The notes beneath the pieces were generated by a model that saw only the letters and a list, made by a program, of their open reading frames with translations, was not told the DNA's origin and did no database searches. Of a DNA stretch of 7,415 nt, positions 1 through 5,646 are shown piece after piece. Both the position numbers and the translations under genes were made by a program. The DNA comes from Bacillota bacterium (GTDB lineage Bacteria; Bacillota; Clostridia; Lachnospirales; Lachnospiraceae). The DNA is taken from NCBI GenBank assembly GCA_023425485.1, contig JAFACO010000099.1:1-7415 (forward strand), given 5' to 3'. Each line of letters starts with the position of its first letter. The first letter of the stretch is position 1.

Positions 1-606
1 TCCCAGGACTGCTCTAACCAAGCATTTAAGGTACTTCAGGAGCATTTTCAATTAAAAACCAAGTCATTTAATAAGAATGAAATCATCTTAAATCCCTCTA
101 CTGACAAAAATGCAATAGGTATTATGTCTAGTGGTATGGCATATCTTGCGACCATTAATTTGAACTATCAAAAGAGGATTCTTGATTACTATGAAGTGAA
201 TGATATCTTTTGTCATCAAACAATGTTGGGTTTAGGAAATAATTCTTATTCCATCTTTGCAAAGACAAAATGTACCGTAGCATTTTTAGACTATCGAGAA
301 TTTATGAAAGAGAACAATGCAGCCTTAATGAAACTTCATGAAGGTCTAATTGTCAATTCTATAAGTCGGAACCTGCAACATATTGAAATACTAAGCCAGC
401 TTACACTTAGACATAAGCTTCTTTCCTATTTTGATTATAGAAGTAAGAAAAATAATACAAATTCCTTTGTCCTTCCTATCTCTTTGTCAGAGCTTGCAGA
501 CTATCTTGCTGTTGATCGAAGTGCTATGATGCGGGAGTTGGGTAAGATGAGAGAAGAAAAGCTCATCCTGTCCACAGGTCGCAAAATAACCCTGCTGGAC
601 GGATGA
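1..606 (+). CDS. Crp/Fnr family transcriptional regulator (5' end missing)
   Basis: The frame is open from the first base, so the gene enters from outside the window; 201 codons are visible. Crp/Fnr proteins are usually about 220-230 residues, so roughly 20-30 N-terminal residues are missing. The N-terminal part fits a cyclic-nucleotide-binding-like beta barrel: an FNKNEIIL strand, then IGIMSSGMAYL, then YYEVNDIF, matching the family pattern of a 'kGeiI' strand, 'iG.v.sG' and a 'l.pGd.FG' turn. A long dimerisation helix follows (about fragment residues 100-140). A C-terminal winged helix-turn-helix lies at about residues 158-185 (LSELADYLAVDRSAMMREL). The effector cannot be read: the N-terminal segment that carries the Fe-S cysteines of true Fnr is off the window, and no cAMP-binding Arg-Ser signature is evident. 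The first internal ATG (124) lies inside the barrel and is not the real start. The gene converges on the permease gene. It is probably not part of the neighbouring operon. Confidence 0.88.
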   Translation, partial: SQDCSNQAFKVLQEHFQLKTKSFNKNEIILNPSTDKNAIGIMSSGMAYLATINLNYQKRILDYYEVNDIFCHQTMLGLGNNSYSIFAKTKCTVAFLDYREFMKENNAALMKLHEGLIVNSISRNLQHIEILSQLTLRHKLLSYFDYRSKKNNTNSFVLPISLSELADYLAVDRSAMMRELGKMREEKLILSTGRKITLLDG

Positions 607-734
607 GCTGAAACTATCAAAGAATTGGAGTATTATTAAGTCATTAAGGCTATTTTATGATTTGAGCATCAAAAGCCACAATAACTTTTAATAAATGAGT
701 ATAGTTGTATCTATATCCAGATGGCGCAGACCGG

Positions 735-1496
735 CTACTTTAAATCACTTTGCATCTTTCTTTGAAATAACAGCGAAGAAAGTATGTAAATGATAATTGC
801 ATAAGCAAGTATTATTGCGAGTGGCTGAACTAATTCTGCGTAATTTCCTTGAATAGCATTTCTCGCGGCACTTACGCCTTGATAAAAGGGCAGGACCTGG
901 CAAATTGTCTTAAAGGTACCAGTTAAAGAGTCAACATCCATCCAAACACCACCGAGGATACTTGCTGCAGAGATAATAATAGAACATATTCCAGGAGCCG
1001 CCTTATCATTTAAAAGTGTACCAAAGAACAATCCGAACGCTATAAACAATAGTGCGGAAGGCAGTAAAACAAGGATACACAGGATGATATCCGATATTTG
1101 AAATTCATAACTTGATATCCTTCCAATGATGATTGCTACAATAAATGTAATTATAATTTGAACAACTGATATCACCATTGTTGGCAAAGTATAACCACCT
1201 AGAAAATCTACCGCTTTCATCGGTGAGGCATACAACCTTGTTAAAAATGCACTGGAGCGATCTTTTGATACCTGAATACAGGTGAACAACATTACAAAGG
1301 TCAGTCCAAATAATGCAACACCGGGTGCTAAGGATTGAATTTGAAAGACTGTCATTCCTGCTTCTTGTGGTATGCTTTGATTAACAATTGTCATTATGAT
1401 AAGCATTACCAACGGAAATCCCAAGCAAAATATATAACTCAAAGGATCTCTCATCAACTCCTTACCTATTCTTCTGCTAAATATAATACTTCTCAT
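735..1496 (-). CDS. ABC-2 type transporter permease
   Basis: This 253-residue protein is the membrane subunit of an ABC transporter of the ABC-2 class. It has a short basic N-terminus (RRIGKELMRDPLS) followed by about six membrane helices near residues 18-38, 57-77, 100-125, 137-162, 169-188 and 226-245. The segment KDRSSAFLTRLYASPMK (about 78-94) is the typical cytoplasmic coupling region of ABC-2 permeases ('.er..gtl..l...P'). The length is normal for the family. The ATG is preceded by a GGGGG ribosome site (1500-1504) four bases upstream, which supports this start. It is the last gene of the LytTR operon, 110 bp after the ATPase gene. With only one permease encoded, it presumably forms a homodimer with two copies of the ATPase. 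The substrate (drug, peptide or lipid) cannot be inferred. No convincing T-tract terminator was found after its TAG stop. Confidence 0.92.
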   Translation of the reverse strand: MRSIIFSRRIGKELMRDPLSYIFCLGFPLVMLIIMTIVNQSIPQEAGMTVFQIQSLAPGVALFGLTFVMLFTCIQVSKDRSSAFLTRLYASPMKAVDFLGGYTLPTMVISVVQIIITFIVAIIIGRISSYEFQISDIILCILVLLPSALLFIAFGLFFGTLLNDKAAPGICSIIISAASILGGVWMDVDSLTGTFKTICQVLPFYQGVSAARNAIQGNYAELVQPLAIILAYAIIIYILSSLLFQRKMQSDLK

Positions 1497-1587
1497 ATTC
1501 CCCCTATTCTACCGCTTATGTCGGCACATACAACACCTGAAAAAAATTTAAAATGAAATTCAACGGGTTCTTATTGGAATTCTTTTT

Positions 1588-1612
1588 GAGTGAAAGGAAA
1601 TTTCCTTCACTC
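1588..1612. repeat. Near-perfect palindrome over the ATPase stop codon
   Basis: The arms 1588-1600 and 1601-1612 are reverse complements except for one extra A in the left arm, centred on AAATTT. The palindrome covers the TGA stop of the ABC ATPase gene (1607-1609). In minus-strand RNA it would fold into a stem of about 10-12 pairs. It is followed on that strand by AAAAAGAATTCC rather than a T-tract, so it does not look like a standard terminator. It lies inside the operon, between the ATPase and permease genes, and may stabilise or process the mRNA or tune permease expression. A protein-binding site is an alternative. Confidence 0.6.
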
Positions 1613-2344
1613 TTCCTCTGCAATGGTAATAAACGCATCTTCTAAATTACTTTTTCCAGTCTTAAGTTTAAGTTCCTCCAAAGTTCCCATTGCTCGAACA
1701 GAACCTTTTACCATAATAGCTATTACATCGGATAAGCTTTCTGCTTCTTCCATATAATGTGTGGTTAGTACAATGGTTGTCTTACCCTTTAATCTCTCAA
1801 TTATTCTCCACAATTCTCTTCTGGCAAGTACATCAAGACCTAAGGTGGGTTCATCTAAGAAAATAAGCTTAGGTTCTGTCACTAGTGCCATTGCAATACT
1901 AAGCCTTCTCTGCCACCCTCCGGAAAGTATTTTTGCTTTGCTGTTCTCTACTTCCTGCAAATCAAATTGTTCTATTAGCCCTTTTACTTTTTCTCTTGCT
2001 TTTGACTTAGGAAATCCATATATTTCTGCAATGAACTCTAGATTCTCTTTCACGGATAAATTAGGCGCAATCGCTGTTTCTTGGGGGGATAGGTTACTTA
2101 TCTGCTTAATTTCATCAAGGTCAATGCTTATACTTTTTTTATAGATAAATGCTACTCCTGACGTAGGTTTGGAAAGACCTGTCAGCATCCTGATTGCAGT
2201 TGTTTTACCTGCACCGTTTACTCCTAACAGAGAGAATAATTTGCCTTCTTCAATGGATAGGGAGATATTATTTACAGCAATTTTACTTCCATACTCTTTT
2301 CTTAAATTCTTAATTTCAATTGCGTTAGCCATCTCTTTAAACAT
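1607..2344 (-). CDS. ABC transporter ATP-binding protein (ABC-2 type partner)
   Basis: This 245-residue protein is a complete nucleotide-binding domain that powers the permease encoded downstream. In order it has Walker A GVNGAGKT (41-48), Q-loop Q88, signature LSGGW (140-144), Walker B LIFLDE (160-165) with catalytic E165, D-loop GLD (169-171) and H-loop H196. All catalytic residues are present. Trp in place of the usual Gln in the signature is a known variant among ATPases of ABC-2 exporters. It is the third gene of the LytTR operon, 84 bp after the DUF3021 gene. The start is uncertain: an AAGG lies only one base before this ATG, which is too close, and an in-frame ATG at 2330-2332 gives the more typical beginning MANAIEIKNL. 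Both leave the domain intact. Confidence 0.95.
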   Translation of the reverse strand: MFKEMANAIEIKNLRKEYGSKIAVNNISLSIEEGKLFSLLGVNGAGKTTAIRMLTGLSKPTSGVAFIYKKSISIDLDEIKQISNLSPQETAIAPNLSVKENLEFIAEIYGFPKSKAREKVKGLIEQFDLQEVENSKAKILSGGWQRRLSIAMALVTEPKLIFLDEPTLGLDVLARRELWRIIERLKGKTTIVLTTHYMEEAESLSDVIAIMVKGSVRAMGTLEELKLKTGKSNLEDAFITIAEEE

Positions 2345-2377
2345 ACCTTTCTTAATACCTGTACTCTTAAGTCACAT

Positions 2378-2383
2378 ATTATA
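2378..2383 (-). promoter_or_regulatory. Possible internal -10 box before the ABC ATPase gene
   Basis: On the minus strand the gap between the DUF3021 and ATPase genes holds a perfect TATAAT, ending 33 bp upstream of the annotated ATPase ATG. No good -35 box sits 16-18 bp upstream of it: the best TTG-type match is TTGCTG with a 25-bp spacer. It could be a weak internal promoter giving extra transporter expression, or chance in AT-rich DNA. Confidence 0.2.
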
Positions 2384-2428
2384 TCTCTGCTTTTACATTT
2401 CCCCATTACAGCAAGACATTAAAAATAC

Positions 2429-2887
2429 TCAAACTTTTAGTTCCTCTAATTTTTGATTAATTTCCAGTATTGTCTTTTTGCATATTTTAAGTTGAATTGA
2501 CCATGAAATAATATAGGTTAAAGTATAACTCAAGATAAAACTAATAAAGGCGGGCAAATACTTATCAATTCGCCAACAGAAAATACTTACCGGCACCCAT
2601 ACCATAGCAGTTAAGATAAAGTAGATAACGCTCTGTTTTAATAAGCTCCAACGTTCAAACTCTAATATGACTGACCCTGCTCCGAATATTGCACTGGTTA
2701 AGCCAATTAAAATACATTGTAATAATAATGCTACTATTTTTGATTCAAAGTGAGCTGCATAATCTGGTACCAAAGGTGCAAAGTCAGGCTTATTAACAGT
2801 TGCTACTATAATTAATGCTAATATAACGTTAATAACTGTTCCACACATAAAACCATGAAATGCACGCAAAAATGCCCTTTTAACCAT
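2429..2887 (-). CDS. DUF3021 family membrane protein, LytTR partner
   Basis: This 152-residue integral membrane protein has four predicted helices at about residues 10-31, 51-75, 85-104 and 110-134, and a short cytoplasmic tail (KKTILEINQKLEELKV). The stretch GAGSVILEFERWSLLKQSV (69-87) matches the characteristic DUF3021 core with its conserved WSLLKQ motif. The family is regularly encoded directly after stand-alone LytTR regulators, as here, and by analogy with known LytTR-membrane protein pairs it is thought to sense a signal and restrain the regulator. That role is inferred. I chose the ATG at 2885-2887 because a GAGGTG ribosome site (2894-2899) lies six bases upstream. That site overlaps the TGA stop of the LytTR gene, so translation is probably coupled. 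An in-frame ATG at 2914 would overlap the LytTR gene and has no comparable support. Confidence 0.9.
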   Translation of the reverse strand: MVKRAFLRAFHGFMCGTVINVILALIIVATVNKPDFAPLVPDYAAHFESKIVALLLQCILIGLTSAIFGAGSVILEFERWSLLKQSVIYFILTAMVWVPVSIFCWRIDKYLPAFISFILSYTLTYIISWSIQLKICKKTILEINQKLEELKV

Positions 2888-2897
2888 AGTTTTCACC

Positions 2898-3338
2898 TCA
2901 CCCTTCCAATACATTCTTTATCTTAGTAACATAACGACGGGAAACAAAGGTTTTGTTATTTGCCTGAAGATACATAAGGATTGTTCCAGTAATACTGGTG
3001 TCCAAGCGTTCAATTTTTCGAATATTTACAATTTCGGAATTGGATATTCTTACGAATTGCCTACCATTCAGTTGCTCTTCCAGTTCAAATAAACGCTGAT
3101 TTAATCGATAGATTGCTTCTGTTGTAGCAGCATAAATCTTATGGTTTTCTGTGTAGATTCGGATGATGGATTCACAGGGTATCCTTATCACACCCTTCTC
3201 GGTGTAACCAGTAATCGTTGTACTAACTGCCTGTGAAACCAATTCTACTAGTCTTTTTGTTTCCTCATTTTTTTGCTCATTACAGATATGAATCTCTGGC
3301 TCAATATACTTTTTATCTAATATAAGTTTTATTTTCAT
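2898..3338 (-). CDS. LytTR family DNA-binding transcriptional regulator (no receiver domain)
   Basis: This 146-residue regulator has a LytTR DNA-binding domain at about residues 46-146 and a short N-terminal segment of about 45 residues instead of a response-regulator receiver. Landmarks are the strand RIPCESIIRIYTENHKIYA, the helix LNQRLFELEEQL, the family hallmark FVRISNSEIVNIRKI (95-109) and the closing FVSRRYV strand with its helix. With no phosphorylatable domain, control probably comes from the adjacent DUF3021 membrane protein. I placed the start at 3336-3338, where an AGGCGG ribosome site sits seven bases upstream. The in-frame ATG at 3375-3377 would put the likely -10 box inside the coding region. 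First gene of a four-gene operon and the likely autoregulator of it; LytTR proteins usually bind paired direct repeats near the -35 box. Confidence 0.93.
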   Translation of the reverse strand: MKIKLILDKKYIEPEIHICNEQKNEETKRLVELVSQAVSTTITGYTEKGVIRIPCESIIRIYTENHKIYAATTEAIYRLNQRLFELEEQLNGRQFVRISNSEIVNIRKIERLDTSITGTILMYLQANNKTFVSRRYVTKIKNVLEG

Positions 3339-3366
3339 TTGAATACCGCCTGCCTGCAAATAATAT

Positions 3367-3394
3367 AGTATAACCATGAATACAAGTAAACCAA
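3367..3394 (-). promoter_or_regulatory. Predicted promoter of the LytTR-DUF3021-ABC operon
   Basis: On the minus strand there is a TTGGTT -35 (3389-3394), a 16-bp spacer and a TATACT -10 (3367-3372). Transcription would start near 3360 and leave a short leader of about 22 bases containing the AGGCGG site. The -10 is close to consensus and the -35 matches only in TTG, which is what one expects of an activator-dependent promoter. A short inverted repeat, CACTAAGTG (3399-3407), lies just upstream of the -35 and could be part of an operator, though it is too short to be sure. Confidence 0.5.
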
Positions 3395-3555
3395 ATTACA
3401 CTAAGTGGTCGATTTGGAACTCTAGTTGGTAGTTATCATTATCAGAATAATAGTTTCAAATATGAAAAGCAACAGAAACCTAAGATGTATCTCTGCAGGA
3501 AAAACACTTACCAAGGTTAACAATCTGCTCTTTGAGAATATATACTAATTTTACT

Positions 3556-3585
3556 GTGACAATCACTCTCTTTCTTTGGTATCAT
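3556..3585 (+). promoter_or_regulatory. Candidate housekeeping promoter for the sigma factor operon
   Basis: GTGACA (3556-3561) resembles the TTGACA -35. An 18-bp spacer leads to TATCAT (3580-3585), preceded by TG one base upstream (TGG), as in extended -10 promoters. Transcription would begin near 3592, leaving a leader of about 65 bases. This would supply the basal transcription usual for autoregulated ECF sigma genes. Confidence 0.35.
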
Positions 3586-3605
3586 AAAAATAAATATTGA
3601 TTTTA

Positions 3606-3633
3606 TGTAACAAAACCTGTTGTTTTATACACT
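3606..3633 (+). promoter_or_regulatory. Candidate ECF-type autoregulatory promoter
   Basis: TGTAAC (3606-3611), followed by AAAA, has the AAC core typical of -35 elements read by ECF sigma factors in Firmicutes (TGAAAC/TGTAAC). A 16-bp spacer leads to TACACT (3628-3633) in the -10 position. The -10 does not match the common CGT-type ECF motif, so this sigma factor would need a different -10 preference. The placement directly before its own gene and the correct spacing support autoregulation, but this remains inferred. Confidence 0.4.
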
Positions 3634-3656
3634 AATACAATGAAAGGGGGAATGAC

Positions 3657-4163
3657 ATGGCCGAATTGGTAATCCAAACGATTTATGCACAGTATAAGAA
3701 AGAAGTCTATGCTTACTTACTTAGCCAGACACATGACAAACCCCTTTCAGAGGATTTGACCTCCGAAGTTTTTATCAGTGCTATTAAATCGTTACATAGT
3801 TTTAAAGGGAACTCAGATATTAAAACCTGGTTATTTTCAATCGCTAGATATCAGTGGTATGGATATTTGAGAAAGAATAAAAAAGAACCTACAACACAGG
3901 ATTTAACCGAGGTCTATCTCTCCGATGGTTCTAATTTAGAGGCTACTATTCTCTCCAAAGAAATCGTTGGAAGAATTCATGATTTATTGCTGCAAGAAAG
4001 TGATAAAAACAAAGATGTGGTTTTGATGAGAATTGATGGATACTCTTTTTATGAAATAGCTCAAAAACACAATATATCAGAGAGTTCTGCAAGGGTGCTT
4101 GACTTTCGCGTCAAGAATAAGATAAAAGAAATTCTTATAAAGGAGGGATATTCCTATGAGTAA
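3657..4163 (+). CDS. ECF-type (group 4) RNA polymerase sigma factor
   Basis: This 168-residue protein has the two-domain build of an ECF sigma factor. Region 2 covers about residues 8-76: IYAQYKKEVYAYLL, a DLTSEVFISAIKSLHSF helix (2.1-2.2), then KTWLFSIARYQWYGYLRK for -10 recognition and melting. A short linker follows. Region 4 covers about 108-162 with the helix-turn-helix GYSFYEIAQKHNISESSARV that contacts the -35. Regions 1 and 3 are absent, as expected. A strong GGGGG site (3646-3650) precedes the ATG. Its last 8 bases overlap the start of the anti-sigma gene, indicating translational coupling and balanced production of the pair. It likely directs its own operon and a regulon responding to envelope stress. 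The exact ECF group could not be assigned by eye. Confidence 0.95.
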   Translation: MAELVIQTIYAQYKKEVYAYLLSQTHDKPLSEDLTSEVFISAIKSLHSFKGNSDIKTWLFSIARYQWYGYLRKNKKEPTTQDLTEVYLSDGSNLEATILSKEIVGRIHDLLLQESDKNKDVVLMRIDGYSFYEIAQKHNISESSARVLDFRVKNKIKEILIKEGYSYE

Positions 4164-4701
4164 AATTTCCTGTGACATGTGCATGGATTTAATACCGCTG
4201 GTCAAAGATGGTGTTGCCAGCGAGGATAGCTGTAAAGCTGTACATGAACATCTTGCCGAGTGTGATGCCTGCTCCTTAACCTATGACGGTGATAAATCGA
4301 TTGCGGTTGTGATGGACGACCGTATCGTAGTTAGTAAAATCAAGAAGCAATTAACATTTATAACTATTGCTATTATGTTTGCCGGAACTTTGTTCGGTTT
4401 GCTTATTTCTGACAGTATGAATATGTTTTACAACGCTCTTATCTTGCCTGCAATTGGAGCCCTTGGATATGTACTTTTAAAGAAAAAAGCCTATCTGATT
4501 TCCGTTAGTTTTTTCTTATTCTCACTGGGATGGATTACGATTCGTGGACTTATAGATGGGGTATTAGTGTCCTCCGATTTCTATTCGCTTTTTCTTATGG
4601 CTTTTTGGTGGTCGATTATTTATGTATTCTTTATTGCCCTCGGTACTGTAATTGCTTGGCTTTTTAGTTATGCCTTCAGAAAAGAAAAAAAGGAGAATTA
4701 A
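4156..4701 (+). CDS. Zinc-finger anti-sigma factor with four membrane helices
   Basis: This 181-residue protein begins with a zinc-binding anti-sigma domain (zf-HC2 type): C6 and C9, then H32-x3-C36-x2-C39 (HLAECDAC), the signature that clamps an ECF sigma factor. After a short linker come about four membrane helices (roughly 66-84, 91-108, 112-130, 145-172) and a basic tail (RKEKKEN). Classical zinc anti-sigma factors often have one helix, so this one belongs to the polytopic kind, where the membrane part may itself be the sensor. Its ATG overlaps the end of the sigma gene by 8 bases and has an AGGAGG site (4141-4146) nine bases upstream. It is expected to hold the partner sigma factor at the cytoplasmic face of the membrane. 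The signal, and whether release is by proteolysis or by conformational change, is unknown. Confidence 0.92.
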   Translation: MSKISCDMCMDLIPLVKDGVASEDSCKAVHEHLAECDACSLTYDGDKSIAVVMDDRIVVSKIKKQLTFITIAIMFAGTLFGLLISDSMNMFYNALILPAIGALGYVLLKKKAYLISVSFFLFSLGWITIRGLIDGVLVSSDFYSLFLMAFWWSIIYVFFIALGTVIAWLFSYAFRKEKKEN

Positions 4702-4702
4702 G

Positions 4703-5491
4703 ATGAAGATAAAAAAGATATTAGCTGCTGTAGTGGCAATTGGTTTAATTGTACTATTACTTCTATTTGTTAATGCATGGGTAGGTAATCCTGTTTCGAA
4801 AGCCTTAGCCAAAAAATCCGCAAAGGAATATGTTACTGCAAACTACAAGGATTTGGATTTACAAGTTATTCGTGCAACCTACAACTTTAAATTTAGTAAC
4901 TATATAGTTCGAGTTCAGTCTGGTACCAGTCAGGATACCTTCTTTAATATCTACACAGACGACTATGGAAAGGTAGAAAGTGATGATTATGAATATGAGG
5001 TTGCCAATCATATGACCACCTGGCGAAGATTGGATAGCGAGATGCGTGAACTTGCAGAGTCTTTAATTATTGGGAAATTAGATTATGATTTTGATAATGT
5101 ATATCTATCCTTCGCAGTTGATGATGAAAAAAATATTGATTTTACTAATCTAACCCGTGATATGGAACTTGATATTCTTAATCCACCCCTACCTTTACAA
5201 ATTGATGCTACTATTTACCATGACAAGGTATCTTATGATGTAATTGCGGAAGTTACAAAAGCATTAGAATCGTTATTAAAAGAACAAAACATACTTGTAA
5301 GTCAGTATAATGTACGAGTTTTACCAATGGAAAACAAACCTGAAAAGAAAGGTCGTGCTTCTTCCTGGGTGAACTCCATATCTGTTTCCTATTTCCCTGT
5401 TGATAAATTACAGGAAGACAATCTTTCACAAGTTATGGAACAATACGAGCAGGAAAGGATTGCAGAATATAATAATACCTACAAAAAATAA
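4703..5491 (+). CDS. YfjL-like membrane-anchored protein
   Basis: This 262-residue protein has a basic N-terminus (MKIKK), one membrane helix at about 6-26 and then a soluble domain, presumably outside the cell. The start of that domain, GNPVSKALAKKSAKEYVTANY (residues 28-48), resembles the N-terminal domain of YfjL-like Firmicute proteins, whose function is unknown. The rest is rich in acidic and aromatic residues and ends in a helical tail (QVMEQYEQERIAEY). No lipobox Cys and no catalytic motif were recognised. The start at 4703 is chosen because an AGGAG site (4691-4695) lies seven bases upstream and the preceding stop is one base away. An upstream in-frame ATG (4652) would only add residues read inside the anti-sigma gene. 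As third gene of the ECF operon it may modulate the signal or be a target of the sigma factor. The family name is a by-eye match, and the operon role is inferred. Confidence 0.8.
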   Translation: MKIKKILAAVVAIGLIVLLLLFVNAWVGNPVSKALAKKSAKEYVTANYKDLDLQVIRATYNFKFSNYIVRVQSGTSQDTFFNIYTDDYGKVESDDYEYEVANHMTTWRRLDSEMRELAESLIIGKLDYDFDNVYLSFAVDDEKNIDFTNLTRDMELDILNPPLPLQIDATIYHDKVSYDVIAEVTKALESLLKEQNILVSQYNVRVLPMENKPEKKGRASSWVNSISVSYFPVDKLQEDNLSQVMEQYEQERIAEYNNTYKK

Positions 5492-5574
5492 ATACCCATT
5501 TAATAAATGTAATCTTTATAGTTGATATGTAAGTACTATTCTGATTTAGCCTGTTGCAAATGAGTTGAATATGG

Positions 5575-5610
5575 AAAAGGTGGATATTAACTTCCTAATA
5601 TCCACCTTTT
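5575..5610. terminator. Bidirectional intrinsic terminator between convergent operons
   Basis: A perfect 15-bp inverted repeat (5575-5589 and 5596-5610) flanks a 6-base loop (ACTTCC). The stem starts with AAAAGGTGG and closes with CCACCTTTT, so both strands read a GC-bearing stem ending in a T-run. It lies 83 bp after the YfjL-like gene and 36 bp after the stop of the ABC exporter gene on the other strand, so it can end transcription from both sides. Confidence 0.9.
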
Positions 5611-5646
5611 CTATATTTAAATTATGTTTTGCAGTTATACCTGATT

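Larger units (their letters stand above)
3339..3656. other. Divergent intergenic control region between LytTR and ECF sigma operons
   Basis: This 318-bp stretch without a gene separates the two divergent operons. The left end carries the predicted LytTR operon promoter. The right end carries two candidate promoters for the sigma factor operon and its GGGGG ribosome site (3646-3650). The middle (about 3410-3540) is AT-rich, and I see no convincing gene, hairpin or riboswitch in it. Any operators for LytTR must lie here or nearby. Confidence 0.7.

Noticed and set aside
1..606. Start of the Crp/Fnr gene at the internal ATG at 124
   Set aside because: The 41 upstream codons are open and match the beginning of the effector-binding barrel, so the ATG at 124 is an internal methionine.
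607..734. Possible terminator between the convergent Crp/Fnr and permease genes (weak repeats GGCT...AGCC and TATAG...CTATA)
   Set aside because: The stems are short or need several bulges, and neither is followed by a T-run on either strand, so no terminator is called.
1335..2456. Open frames on the + strand opposite the permease and ATPase genes (1335-1556, 1761-2144, 2169-2456)
   Set aside because: They lie antisense to genes with clear family motifs, show no recognisable domains and have no good ribosome sites, so they are shadow frames.
3462..3548. 28-codon + strand frame in the divergent spacer (starts MKSNRNLRCISAGKT)
   Set aside because: No ribosome site precedes it, the composition is unremarkable and no peptide family was recognised. 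A peptide gene cannot be excluded but is not supported.
4564..4812. Minus-strand frame of 82 codons across the anti-sigma/YfjL junction
   Set aside because: It overlaps two well-supported genes on the opposite strand, has low-complexity composition and lacks a recognisable domain.
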